In this document: positions 35,856-45,075 of the stretch, piece by piece
Layout: each line of letters begins with the position of its first letter
How positions within the stretch are numbered: the first letter of the stretch is position 1
Origin: Stenotrophomonas aracearum
GTDB taxonomy: Bacteria > Pseudomonadota > Gammaproteobacteria > Xanthomonadales > Xanthomonadaceae
Reading direction: 5' to 3'
Length of the DNA stretch: 64,000 bases
Assembly (NCBI RefSeq): GCF_031834615.1
Contig: NZ_CP115543.1
Span: 310,001 to 374,000 of the forward strand
Notes under the pieces: model-generated
Seen by the model: only the letters and a program-made list of their open reading frames with translations
Told to the model about the DNA's origin: nothing
Databases searched by the model: none
Position numbers and translations under genes: made by a program

Positions 35856-35990
35856 GCCAAGGCTCCCAGAAGATCTACAGCGTCGAGCGCAGTCAAACTG
35901 CTCGGTGCTCGCGAACGGTACTGGAACACGTAGAACGGCGGCATCAGATCTCTTGGATCGCGGGGGGCCGGGAGAGTCTACCCGGCCACT

Positions 35991-36019
35991 GCATCCGCCG
36001 CGCCACTTCCCCCGTATCT
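35991..36019 (+). promoter_or_regulatory. ECF-type promoter candidate, site 1 (GCATCC-N18-TATCT)
   Basis: GCATCC (35991-35996), exactly 18 bases, then TATCT (36015-36019) within CGTATCTC. The same two boxes at the same spacing lie before the desaturase gene (38272-38300). It ends 27 bases before the ATG of the gene that leads into the sigma/anti-sigma pair, so autoregulation is likely. The CATCC -35 resembles what I recall for SigK/RskA-type sigma factors. Confidence 0.6.
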
Positions 36020-36046
36020 CTCCACGACCTCCCTCTGGAAACGGGC

Positions 36047-36826
36047 ATGCGCCGCTCATTCATCGTTCCTGCCGGGCTGCTACTGCTGCTGTGTCCGCTA
36101 TTGGCCGGTGCCGAACCCGTCCAGCGCCAGGAAGGGCGCGCGTTCTCTGCCGAGGGGAACACGCTGCTTTATCGCGAAACCCATTGGCTGCAGGGCCCGC
36201 CCAACGCGCAGTCGCGGCTGGTACTGTACCGCTGCGCCGATGGGCGGCCGTTCGCGCGCAAGTGGATGACCCCGCAGGGGAGCGCGCAGACGCCGGACTT
36301 CAGCCTGGAAGATGGTCGTGACGGGTATCAGGAAGGCGTGCGCGGCAGTGGTGCGTCGCGCACGGTGTACCTGCGCAGCTCCGCCACCGCTGCACCGGTC
36401 AGCCGCACGCTGACCGTCCCACCCGATGCCGTGGTCGACGCGGGCTTCGATGCGGCGGTACGCGGCCATTGGGCGGCGCTGCGCGACGGCAAGCCGGTGG
36501 CGTTCCAGTTCGTTCTGCCCAGCCGCCAACGCTTGGTGCCGCTGAAGCTGCAGCGCACCGGCGCAACCACCTGGCAGGGCCAACCGGCGCAGCAACTACA
36601 GATGAAACTGGACGCATGGTTCGGCTTCGCAGTGCCAGCAGTGACTCTGGTCTACGCCAACGCGGACCAGCGCCTGCTGCAGTTCACCGGCACCGGCAAC
36701 GTGCGCGACGCCAAGGGCCGCTATCCGCAGGTGCGCGTGGAGTTCCCCAGTGCGCCTGCGGCCGCCACTGCGGCCGAGCTTGCCACGGCCAGGGGGCAGG
36801 ATCTGGTGAAGATATGCGACAGCTGA
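36047..36826 (+). CDS. Periplasmic protein of unknown function, first gene of the sigma-factor operon
   Basis: 259 residues with a clear signal peptide (MRRSFIVPAGLLLLLCPLLAGA, cleavage after AGA). The mature part is beta-rich with YRCADGRPFARKWMT and no motif I recognise; it may resemble the DUF family found beside sigma/anti-sigma pairs in Xanthomonadaceae. It lies 70 bases before the ECF sigma gene on the same strand and directly behind a sigma-type promoter motif, so it probably belongs to the regulon and may act at the envelope in stress sensing or lipid handling. No enzyme function is proposed. Confidence 0.75.
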   Translation: MRRSFIVPAGLLLLLCPLLAGAEPVQRQEGRAFSAEGNTLLYRETHWLQGPPNAQSRLVLYRCADGRPFARKWMTPQGSAQTPDFSLEDGRDGYQEGVRGSGASRTVYLRSSATAAPVSRTLTVPPDAVVDAGFDAAVRGHWAALRDGKPVAFQFVLPSRQRLVPLKLQRTGATTWQGQPAQQLQMKLDAWFGFAVPAVTLVYANADQRLLQFTGTGNVRDAKGRYPQVRVEFPSAPAAATAAELATARGQDLVKICDS

Positions 36827-36896
36827 ATACCCTCTTGCAGCCAGTCAAAAGAGCAACGACCATGCAGGCACGCGCCTTGCCGACACCGAGTTCTCG

Positions 36897-37466
36897 ATGC
36901 CTGAGTTGGATGCTTCCGATACCGCCGCAGCGGCACGCCTCAACGGGCTGCTGGTGCAGGTGGCCAGCGGCGACCGCCACGCCTTCGAGCAGGTCTACCA
37001 GCTCGCTTCCGGTCGACTGTTCGCGATCTGCCTGCAGCTGCTGCGCGACCGCAACGACGCTGAAGACGTGCTGCAGGAGGTCTTCACCTCGGTCTGGAAC
37101 AAGGCAGGGCAGTTCGATCCTGCCAAGGCTTCGGCCATGACCTGGCTCTCCATGACCGCCCGCCACCGCGCGATCGACCGCCTGCGCGCGGCGCCGCCGC
37201 GCGCGATGGACGACCTCTCGGTGATCGATGACCTGCCCGACGGCGATGCCCAGCCACCGCAGGCCGCCGAGCAGTCGTCCGACCGCGCGCGCCTGGCGCA
37301 GTGCCTGGAAACCCTTGAGAGCAAGCGCCGCGCGCTGATCCGCGCGGCGTTCCTGGACGGCTCCAGCTATGAAGAGCTGGCCCGTCGCATCGGTTCGCCG
37401 CTGGGTTCGGTGAAGAGCTGGATCCGGCGCGGCCTTGGCCAACTGCGGGTGTGCCTGGAACGATGA
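36897..37466 (+). CDS. ECF-type RNA polymerase sigma factor (SigK-like)
   Basis: 189 residues. Region 2 spans ~15-85 (FEQVYQLASGRLFAICLQLL, RDRNDAEDVLQEVFTSVW with the conserved D-A-E-D-x-L-Q-E-V-F) and region 4 ~125-185 (CLETLESKRRALIRAAFLDG, SSYEELARRIGSPLGSVKSW). It lacks region 3, as usual for ECF factors. The next gene overlaps by four bases and encodes an RskA-like anti-sigma factor, placing the pair with SigK-type modules. It is predicted to read the GCATCC-N18-TATCT sites at 35991 and 38272, thus its own operon and the lipid operon downstream. Confidence 0.92.
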   Translation: MPELDASDTAAAARLNGLLVQVASGDRHAFEQVYQLASGRLFAICLQLLRDRNDAEDVLQEVFTSVWNKAGQFDPAKASAMTWLSMTARHRAIDRLRAAPPRAMDDLSVIDDLPDGDAQPPQAAEQSSDRARLAQCLETLESKRRALIRAAFLDGSSYEELARRIGSPLGSVKSWIRRGLGQLRVCLER

Positions 37467-38236
37467 ACATCCGCGACCTTCACGACGAATTCGACGACGA
37501 ACAGCCGCCCAGCGCCGACATCCTGGCGGGCGAGTATGTGCTGGGCGTGCAGGACGCCGCCGAGCGCCGCCAGCTGGAACAGCGCATCGCCCAGGACCCG
37601 GGCTTTGCCCGCCTGGTCGATCAGTGGCAGAACCGGCTGGCGCCGCTGCTGGATTCGATTGGCAGCGAAGCAGTGCCTGCGCATGTATGGCCGCGCATCC
37701 GCACCGCGCTGGGCTGGCCGGCAGCGGTAGTCGCTCCCAAGCTGTGGCAGCGCACCGGGTTCTGGCAGGGCATGACCGCCCTGGCCGCCGCCCTGGCGCT
37801 GGTAGCGGTGTTCAACCGTCAGCCGCTGCAGGAACCCGCACCGGTTACCCCGGTCGCCGTCACCCCGGCACCGACCCCGGCCGAGCCGGAGCAGGCGACC
37901 AAGCCGGTCACTCCGCTGCTGCACGACGACGGCACGCCCGGCTGGCTGGCCTCGGTCGACAAAGCGCAGGGCAAGGTGCTGATGGTGCCGGTACCGGCCG
38001 CGGCCGACGCGGCAGGGCGCGCGCCCGAGCTGTGGCTGATCCCGGCCGGCGGTACGCCGCGCTCGCTGGGTCTGGTCTCGATCAACCGCGCCCACACTGT
38101 GGCGGTGCCCGAGGCGCTGCGTGATGTTCTGGTGAACGGCTCGACGCTGGCGATCACGCTGGAACCGGCAGGCGGCGCGCCGCAGGGCATTCCGACCGGT
38201 CCGATCATCGCCAAGGGCGATATCGCCAACCTGTAA
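37463..38236 (+). CDS. Membrane anti-sigma factor (RskA-like)
   Basis: 257 residues from ATG 37463 overlapping the sigma stop. Residues 1-~90 are the cytoplasmic sigma-binding part (SADILAGEYVLGVQDAAERR, QLEQRIAQDPGFARLVDQWQ), followed by one membrane segment (~103-121, MTALAAALALVAVF) and a periplasmic RskA-type C-terminal domain (LLHDDGTPGWLASVDKAQGK, APELWLIPAGGTPRSLGLVS) after a Pro/Thr-rich linker. This is the standard layout of RskA/anti-sigma-K proteins that hold the sigma at the membrane until a periplasmic signal triggers release. The signal is unknown. Confidence 0.9.
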   Translation: MNIRDLHDEFDDEQPPSADILAGEYVLGVQDAAERRQLEQRIAQDPGFARLVDQWQNRLAPLLDSIGSEAVPAHVWPRIRTALGWPAAVVAPKLWQRTGFWQGMTALAAALALVAVFNRQPLQEPAPVTPVAVTPAPTPAEPEQATKPVTPLLHDDGTPGWLASVDKAQGKVLMVPVPAAADAAGRAPELWLIPAGGTPRSLGLVSINRAHTVAVPEALRDVLVNGSTLAITLEPAGGAPQGIPTGPIIAKGDIANL

Positions 38237-38240
38237 GCCC

Positions 38241-38272
38241 CACCCCTTCCGGATTTAATTTCGGAAGGGGTG
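38241..38272 (+). terminator. Hairpin after the anti-sigma gene
   Basis: 11-bp perfect stem CACCCCTTCCG (38241-38251) / CGGAAGGGGTG (38262-38272) with a 10-base AT-rich loop, directly behind the anti-sigma stop and abutting the next ECF promoter motif. There is no T-run, so termination may be partial. Confidence 0.6.
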
Positions 38273-38300
38273 CATCCAAACGCGGCGGGCCTGCGTATCT
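38272..38300 (+). promoter_or_regulatory. ECF-type promoter candidate, site 2 (GCATCC-N18-TATCT)
   Basis: GCATCC (38272-38277), 18 bases, TATCT (38296-38300) within CGTATCTCC, 29 bases before the desaturase ATG. Same boxes and spacing as the site at 35991, which supports a regulon formed by the sigma operon and the lipid operon. Confidence 0.6.
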
Positions 38301-38329
38301 CCTGATGAACCCGTCAGGAGACGCGCGAC

Positions 38330-39289
<960 letters not shown>

Positions 39290-39290
39290 C

Positions 39291-40571
39291 ATGCGCATAG
39301 CCGTGATCGGTTCAGGCATTGCAGGGCTGGCCAGCGCATGGTGGCTGGGCAAGCGCCATGAAGTAACGCTGTTCGAAGCCAACGATTACCTCGGCGGCCA
39401 CACCCACACCCATCTGGTGCAGGTGGACGGCCGCCTGCAGTCGGTGGACACCGGCTTCATCGTGTTCAACCCGTTGCACTACCCGCTGCTGACCGGATTG
39501 TTCAAGGAGCTGGGCGTGGCCTCGCAGCCCACCACGATGAGCTTCTCGGTGCACAGCGAACGCAGCGGCTTGGAGTACAGCGCGACCTCCATGGACACGC
39601 TGTTCTGCCAGCGCCGCAACCTGGCCTCGCCGCGCTTCTGGGGCATGCTGCGCGACCTGCGCCGCTTCTATCGCGAGGCGCCGAAGCTGCTGCTCAGCGG
39701 CGACGAAGGGCCTTCGCTGGGGGAGTTCCTCGACGCCGGCCGCTACGGTGGTGCCTTCATCCAGGAGCACCTGCTGCCGATGGCCTCGGCACTGTGGTCC
39801 GCGCCGATCGCCAGCCTGGCGCATTTCCCCGCGCGCTACCTGGTGCAGTTCATGGCCAACCACCAGATGCTGCAGGTCAGCGGTCGTCCGGAATGGCGCG
39901 TGGTCACCGGCGGCTCGGCGCGCTATGTGGACGCGATTCGTCGGCGCTGGCGCGTGCGTGAGCGGCTGGAAACCCGCGTGCTGGGGGTGGAGCGCCACGA
40001 GCACGGGGTACGCGTGCTCACCGCCGAAGGCCTGGAAGGTTTCGACCAGATGGTGCTCGCCTGCCACAGCGACCAGGCGCTGGCGCTGCTGTCCGACGCC
40101 GACCCCATCGAGCGCAGCGTGCTCAGCGCGATCCGCTACCAGCCCAACGAAGTGGTGCTGCATACCGACGCCTCCCTGCTGCCCCGCAATCGCAAGGCCT
40201 GGGCCGCCTGGAATGCGCATGTGCCGCGCGATCCGATGGCACCGTGTTCTGTCAGCTACTACATGAACGCGCTGCAGGGTATCGACACCCCCAGCCCGCT
40301 GGTGGTGACGCTCAACCGTACCGAGGCGATCGCGCCGGACAAGATCCTGCGCACCCTGCACTACGCCCACCCGGTACACGACCATGAAATGGTGCGTGCA
40401 CAGGCGCGCTGGTCTGAAGTGCAGGGCCGGCGGCGGACCTGGTTCGCCGGGGCGTACTGGGGCTGGGGCTTCCACGAAGATGGCATCCGCAGCGCGTGCC
40501 GGGTGGCGGACGCGTTGCACCTGCTCGAAGCCGAAGCCTACTGGCCGCTGTCGCAGGGCATGCCCGCATGA
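39291..40571 (+). CDS. FAD-dependent oxidoreductase of the lipid operon (amine-oxidase-like)
   Basis: 426 residues. N-terminal Rossmann motif MRIAVIGSGIAGLASAWWLG with the acidic end EANDYLGGHTHTH, then the substrate-side block ATSMDTLFCQRRNLASPRFW and a late FAGAYWGWGFHEDGIRSA flavin-binding motif. This family is regularly found with DUF1365 and a cyclopropane-synthase homologue under ECF control. In Rhodobacter, as I recall, a comparable set makes methylated and furan fatty acids in response to singlet oxygen. Here it is likely to oxidise or desaturate an acyl chain, but the reaction is not shown. It overlaps the next gene by four bases. Confidence 0.87.
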   Translation: MRIAVIGSGIAGLASAWWLGKRHEVTLFEANDYLGGHTHTHLVQVDGRLQSVDTGFIVFNPLHYPLLTGLFKELGVASQPTTMSFSVHSERSGLEYSATSMDTLFCQRRNLASPRFWGMLRDLRRFYREAPKLLLSGDEGPSLGEFLDAGRYGGAFIQEHLLPMASALWSAPIASLAHFPARYLVQFMANHQMLQVSGRPEWRVVTGGSARYVDAIRRRWRVRERLETRVLGVERHEHGVRVLTAEGLEGFDQMVLACHSDQALALLSDADPIERSVLSAIRYQPNEVVLHTDASLLPRNRKAWAAWNAHVPRDPMAPCSVSYYMNALQGIDTPSPLVVTLNRTEAIAPDKILRTLHYAHPVHDHEMVRAQARWSEVQGRRRTWFAGAYWGWGFHEDGIRSACRVADALHLLEAEAYWPLSQGMPA

Positions 40572-41335
40572 CCGCAAGCGCCATCTACCGTGGTCGCATG
40601 CAGCACCGTCGGCACGCGCCGCAAGCGCACGCGTTCGACTACCCGGTGGCGCAGCTGTTGCTGGACCTCGATGAGATCGATGCGGTGTTCAACCGCCGCT
40701 GGTTCTGGTCGGTCGGACGCCGCAACCTGGCCGAGTTTCGCCGCAGCGATTACCTGGGCGACCCCGCCCAGCCGCTGGCCGAAGCGGTACGTGGCCGCAT
40801 CACCGAAGCACTGGGCCGCGCACCGGTCGGCCCGATCCGGCTGCTGACCCACCTGCGTTATGGCGGGCACGTGTTCAACCCGGTCAGCTTCTACTACTGC
40901 TACGCCGCCGACGGCACCACGCTGGACTGCATCGTGGCCGAGATCACCAACACGCCGTGGAAGGAACGCCATGCCTACGTGCTGCCGGTGAGCGAGGCCG
41001 ACGCGCACGGCCGTGCGCTGGGCTGGACCTTCGACAAACGCTTTCACGTGTCGCCGTTCATGCAGATGGACTGCGAGTACCGCTGGCGCTTCACCGCCCC
41101 CGGCAACGACCTGCACGTGCACATGCAGGTGTGGCGCGACGGACAGCGCCAGTTCGACGCCGACCTCGCCCTGCAGCGCCATCCGATCGACGGCCCCGGC
41201 TTGGCCCGCGTGCTGTTGCGCTACCCGCTGATGACCGTGCAGGTGGTGGCCGCCATCCATTGGCAGGCGCTGCGCCTGTGGCTCAAGCGCAACCCGGTGC
41301 ACGACCACCCTTCCATTGCGGGAAAAGCCCCATGA
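40568..41335 (+). CDS. DUF1365 family protein of the lipid operon
   Basis: 255 residues from ATG 40568 in an ATGA overlap. Signatures are IYRGRMQHRRHAPQAHAFDY, LLTHLRYGGHVFNPVSFYYC, NTPWKERHAYVL and KRFHVSPFMQMDCEYRWRF, all typical of DUF1365. No catalytic activity is established for the family to my knowledge; constant pairing with the FAD oxidoreductase and cyclopropane synthase suggests a role in acyl-chain modification. The stop overlaps the start of the methyltransferase gene. Confidence 0.9.
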   Translation: MTASAIYRGRMQHRRHAPQAHAFDYPVAQLLLDLDEIDAVFNRRWFWSVGRRNLAEFRRSDYLGDPAQPLAEAVRGRITEALGRAPVGPIRLLTHLRYGGHVFNPVSFYYCYAADGTTLDCIVAEITNTPWKERHAYVLPVSEADAHGRALGWTFDKRFHVSPFMQMDCEYRWRFTAPGNDLHVHMQVWRDGQRQFDADLALQRHPIDGPGLARVLLRYPLMTVQVVAAIHWQALRLWLKRNPVHDHPSIAGKAP

Positions 41336-42588
41336 ACGACATGACCCGACCGCTGGCGCTGCCCCAACCGAGCGCACTGGAAGCCTACCTGCGCCGCCGC
41401 CTGCTGGCGCAGCTGGCACCCTTGCAGGGTGGACGGTTGCACCTGCGCGACGCGCTGGGCGATGTCACCCTGGGCGACGCAGCGGCACCGCTGCAGGTCA
41501 ACGTGTGGGTGGATAACCCGGCGTTCTACCGCGCGGTCGCGGCGCAGGGCAGCGTGGGTGCCGGTGAGGCATATATCGCGGGACACTGGCGCTGCGACAA
41601 CCTCGTCGCACTGGTGCAGCTGCTGGTGGGCAACCGCGCGCTGCTCGATGGCATGGAGCGTGGTCCGGCGCGGCTGGGCGGCTGGCTGCTGCAGGGATGG
41701 AATTACCTGCGCCGCAACACCCGCGAAGGCAGCCGCCGCAACATCGCCGCCCACTACGACCTGGGCAACGCGTTCTTCTCGCTGTTCCTGTCCAGCGACC
41801 TGATGTACTCCTCGGCGCTGTATGCCGACCCCGGCGACACGCTCGAAGCGGCATCGCAACGCAAGCTGGCGCGCATCTGCGAACAGCTGCAGCTCAAGCC
41901 CGGCGACCGTGTCCTTGAAATCGGAACCGGCTGGGGCGGCTTCGCGCTGTATGCCGCCCTACACCATGGTTGCCACGTCACCACCACCACCATCTCCAGG
42001 GAGCAGTACGCCCTGGCCACCGAACGGGTGGCCAGGGCGGGACTGCAGGACAAGGTCACACTCCTGCTGAAGGACTACCGCGACCTGGACGGCCAGTACG
42101 ACAAGCTGGTCTCCATCGAGATGATCGAAGCGATCGGCGCGCAGTACCTGGACACCTACTTCGCCACGCTGGGGCGGTTGCTCAAGCCGGAGGGCCTGGC
42201 GCTGCTGCAGGCCATCACCATCGAAGACCACCGCTACCAGCAGGCGCTGGGCAGCGTGGACTACATCAAGCGCTTCGTGTTTCCCGGCAGCTTCATTCCC
42301 TCACTCAGTGCCATGCTGGCCGCGAAGACCCGCAGCAGCGACCTGCAGGTGATCGGGCAGCACGACTTCGGCCAGTCCTACGCGCTCACCCTGCGCGCAT
42401 GGCGTCGGCGCTTCCTGTCGCAGCTGCCGGCGGTTCGCGCGCAGGGCTTCGACGAGCGTTTCATCCGCCTGTGGGAGTTTTATCTGGCGTACTGCGAAGG
42501 CGGCTTCCTGGAACGCTCCATCGGCGTCTCGCAGCTGCTGTTCGCGCGTCCCGGTTACCGGCCGGCCGACATTCCGGGGACCCACTGA
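41332..42588 (+). CDS. cfa: Cyclopropane-fatty-acid synthase-like SAM methyltransferase 1
   Basis: 418 residues. An N-terminal lipid-facing domain (~1-130, with VNVWVDNPAFYRAVAAQGSV and GAGEAYIAGHW) precedes the class I methyltransferase domain: NIAAHYDLGNAFFSLFLSSD, LMYSSALY, SAM motif VLEIGTGWGGFALYAA, SIEMIEAIGAQYLDTYF and ITIEDHRY, then YIKRFVFPGSFIP. These are full CFA-synthase signatures. It methylenates (or methylates) the double bond of membrane phospholipid acyl chains. The gene overlaps DUF1365 and is one base before DUF1295. Confidence 0.92.
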   Translation: MNDMTRPLALPQPSALEAYLRRRLLAQLAPLQGGRLHLRDALGDVTLGDAAAPLQVNVWVDNPAFYRAVAAQGSVGAGEAYIAGHWRCDNLVALVQLLVGNRALLDGMERGPARLGGWLLQGWNYLRRNTREGSRRNIAAHYDLGNAFFSLFLSSDLMYSSALYADPGDTLEAASQRKLARICEQLQLKPGDRVLEIGTGWGGFALYAALHHGCHVTTTTISREQYALATERVARAGLQDKVTLLLKDYRDLDGQYDKLVSIEMIEAIGAQYLDTYFATLGRLLKPEGLALLQAITIEDHRYQQALGSVDYIKRFVFPGSFIPSLSAMLAAKTRSSDLQVIGQHDFGQSYALTLRAWRRRFLSQLPAVRAQGFDERFIRLWEFYLAYCEGGFLERSIGVSQLLFARPGYRPADIPGTH

Positions 42589-42589
42589 C

Positions 42590-43363
42590 ATGATCAACCT
42601 GCTCTGGGTCTGGCTGTATGCCGCCGTCATCATGAGCTGGGGATGGTGGTGGCAACGCCGTCACCAGAACATCGGTGTGGTCGACGTGCTCTGGGCCAAG
42701 GGTGTAGGCGCGTCGGCACTGCTGCTTGCCCTGCTCGGCGAAGGCGCAACGGCGCCACGCATTGCGTTGGCGGTGCTGGGCGGGCTGTGGGGGTTGCGGC
42801 TCGCCCTGCACCTGTGGAAGCGCGTGCGCAGCGAGGATGAAGATGGCCGCTACCAGCATCTGCGCAAACACTGGAACGGGCACCAGGGCAAGATCTTCGG
42901 CTTCTTCCAGTTCCAGGCGCTGCTGGTCGTCCTGTTCGCGTTGCCGTTCGTGGCAGTGTCGCAGAGCGCGGACCTGCCGGTGGGCTGGATCATCGCCGCA
43001 GTGGCGATGTGGCTGCTCAGCGTAGGCGGTGAATCGCTCGCCGACCGCCAGCTGGCGCGCTTCCGGGCCAACCCGGCCAACAAGGGCAAGACCTGCCGCG
43101 ACGGGCTGTGGCGTTACTCCCGCCACCCCAACTACTTCTTCGAGTGGCTGCACTGGTTCACCTACGTGCTGCTGGCGTTGCATTCGCCGCTGTGGTGGCT
43201 GGCCTGGTCCGGCCCGCTGGTGATGTACATCTTCCTGCGCTGGGTGAGTGGCATTCCGTTTACCGAAGCGCAGGCGCTGCGCAGCCGTGGCGACGACTAC
43301 CGCGCCTATCAGCGCAGCACCCCGATGCTGTTTCCGTGGTTTCCCAAGGAGTCCAAGCCGTGA
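42590..43363 (+). CDS. DUF1295 membrane protein (steroid 5-alpha-reductase-like)
   Basis: 257 residues with six to seven membrane segments. Conserved blocks: NIGVVDVLWAKGVGASAL, RYQHLRKHWNGHQGKIFGFF and the C-terminal CRDGLWRYSRHPNYFFEWLH with IPFTEAQALRSRGDDYRAYQ, which match the DUF1295/isoprenylcysteine-methyltransferase-reductase fold. It probably reduces or methylates an acyl or isoprenoid chain; I cannot choose. It overlaps the next gene by four bases (GTGA) with AAGGAG at the junction. Confidence 0.88.
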   Translation: MINLLWVWLYAAVIMSWGWWWQRRHQNIGVVDVLWAKGVGASALLLALLGEGATAPRIALAVLGGLWGLRLALHLWKRVRSEDEDGRYQHLRKHWNGHQGKIFGFFQFQALLVVLFALPFVAVSQSADLPVGWIIAAVAMWLLSVGGESLADRQLARFRANPANKGKTCRDGLWRYSRHPNYFFEWLHWFTYVLLALHSPLWWLAWSGPLVMYIFLRWVSGIPFTEAQALRSRGDDYRAYQRSTPMLFPWFPKESKP

Positions 43364-44433
43364 ATGTCGCCCGTGAATCGCTGCCGCTGCCGGACTACGC
43401 ACCCGGGCTGACCGGCCTGGCCGAGCGAGGCCTGCTGCCGGACGCATTGCTGCGGCTGGGCATCCGCCGCCAGTGCGAAGCGCGCCTGCGCGAGGAAAGT
43501 GCCGGTGGCGTGGAAGCACAGGCGAAGCGCTTCTCCGAGCGCATCGTGGGCCTGTCGCGCAGCCCGGTGGCCCTGCACGTGGATGCTGCAAACCGCCAGC
43601 ATTACGAAGTGCCTGCCGCGTTCTTCCAGGACTGCCTGGGTGCGCGCCTGAAGTACAGCAGCTGCTACTACCCCACCGGCCGCGAAACCCTGGACCAGGC
43701 GGAAGAGGCGATGCTGTCGCTGTATGGCGAGCGCGCCCAGCTGGCTGATGGCCAGGACATCCTCGAACTGGGCTGCGGCTGGGGCTCGCTGACCTTGTGG
43801 ATGGCAGAACGCCTGCCCGGCGCGCGCATCACCGCCGTGTCCAACTCCAACAGCCAGCGCGAGTACATCATGGCGCAGTGCCGCGCGCGCGGACTGAAGA
43901 ACGTGACCGTGCTGACCCGCGACGTGAACCAGCTGGTGCTGGACCCGGGCAGCTTCGACCGCTGCGTGTCGATCGAGATGTTCGAGCACATGCGCAACTA
44001 CGCGCGGCTGATGCAGCGCATCCAGCAGTGGCTGCGACCGGAAGGCAAGCTGTTCGTGCACATCTTCGTGCACCGCACCCTGATGTACCCGTTCGAAACC
44101 GAGGGCGAGGATAACTGGATGGGCCGGCACTTCTTCACCGGCGGCCTGATGCCGGCGGCCGACACCCTGCTGCATTTCCAGCAGCACCTGCGCCTGCAGC
44201 AGCGCTGGCTGGTGGATGGCACCCACTACGAGCGCACCGCCAACCACTGGCTTGAGCGCCAGGACCAGAACCGCGACGCGGTGATGGCGGTGCTGCGCGC
44301 CGGCTATGGCGATGCTGCCGCCGCGCTGTGGTTCCAGCGCTGGCGCATGTTCTGGATGGCCTGCGCTGAGCTGTTCGGCTACCAGCAGGGCCAGCAGTGG
44401 ATGGTTGCCCACTACCTGTTCGACCGCGCCTGA
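43360..44433 (+). CDS. Cyclopropane-fatty-acid synthase-like SAM methyltransferase 2
   Basis: 357 residues from GTG 43360. It is not a copy of the first enzyme: the N-terminal lipid domain is short, and the core reads QHYEVPAAFFQDCLGARLKY, SSCYYPTGRETLDQAEEAML, SAM motif ILELGCGWGSLTLWMA, SIEMFEHMRNYARLM and the late YPFETEGEDNWMGRHFFTGG. This short form is common beside DUF1295 and lipocalin genes in ECF-controlled lipid operons and may use a different acyl substrate or only methylate. It is followed by the lipocalin gene 19 bases on. Confidence 0.88.
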   Translation: MNVARESLPLPDYAPGLTGLAERGLLPDALLRLGIRRQCEARLREESAGGVEAQAKRFSERIVGLSRSPVALHVDAANRQHYEVPAAFFQDCLGARLKYSSCYYPTGRETLDQAEEAMLSLYGERAQLADGQDILELGCGWGSLTLWMAERLPGARITAVSNSNSQREYIMAQCRARGLKNVTVLTRDVNQLVLDPGSFDRCVSIEMFEHMRNYARLMQRIQQWLRPEGKLFVHIFVHRTLMYPFETEGEDNWMGRHFFTGGLMPAADTLLHFQQHLRLQQRWLVDGTHYERTANHWLERQDQNRDAVMAVLRAGYGDAAAALWFQRWRMFWMACAELFGYQQGQQWMVAHYLFDRA

Positions 44434-44452
44434 ACGCCACGAGGAGAACGCC

Positions 44453-45001
44453 ATGTCACTACGCTCCCTGCTTCCCCTGTTCACCGCCGGCATGCTGCTC
44501 AGCGGCTGCGGTGGCAATACCCGCCCGATTCCTCCCGTGGCCCATGTGGACGTGCCGCGCTTCATGGGCGACTGGTACGTGATCGCCCATATTCCCAGCC
44601 GGCCCGAGCGGGAAGCCTTCGACGCGGTCGAATCGTATGCGCTGCGCCCGGATGGCCGCATCCAGACCACTTTCAGTTACCGCAAGGGCAGCTTCCAGGC
44701 GCCGGTGAAGCAGATGCACCCGATCGGCACGGTCAAGGAAGGCACCGGCGGCGCGGAGTGGGGCATGCAGTTCGTGTGGCCGATCAAGGCCGAGTACGTG
44801 ATCGTCTACCTGGACGATGACTACCAGCAGACCATTGTGGGCCGCAGCAAGCGCGACTACGTGTGGCTGATGTCGCGCAGCCCGCAGATGTCCGACCAGG
44901 ACTACCAGAAGGCCATGGGCCGCATCGCCGCACTGGGCTACGACCTGTCGCAGGTACGCCGGGTGCCGCAGTCAGCCGCCACCGCCCCGCCAACGCAATA
45001 A
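44453..45001 (+). CDS. blc: Lipocalin family outer-membrane lipoprotein (Blc-like)
   Basis: 182 residues from ATG 44453 with GAGGAGAA upstream. Signal peptide with lipobox LLSGC (lipidated Cys at ~19). The lipocalin signature is VDVPRFMGDWYVIAHIPSRP, followed by the GxW first strand and YVWLMSRSPQMSDQDYQ at the end. Such proteins bind lysophospholipids or fatty acids at the outer membrane. As last gene of the sigma-controlled lipid operon it may carry or repair modified lipids. Confidence 0.9.
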   Translation: MSLRSLLPLFTAGMLLSGCGGNTRPIPPVAHVDVPRFMGDWYVIAHIPSRPEREAFDAVESYALRPDGRIQTTFSYRKGSFQAPVKQMHPIGTVKEGTGGAEWGMQFVWPIKAEYVIVYLDDDYQQTIVGRSKRDYVWLMSRSPQMSDQDYQKAMGRIAALGYDLSQVRRVPQSAATAPPTQ

Positions 45002-45075
45002 CTGCGGCGCCGTTCTCAGGCCCTGAGAGGGGGCTGGGGGATACTGGTCCCCTGGCGAGGGCAGAGGACGGCGAC

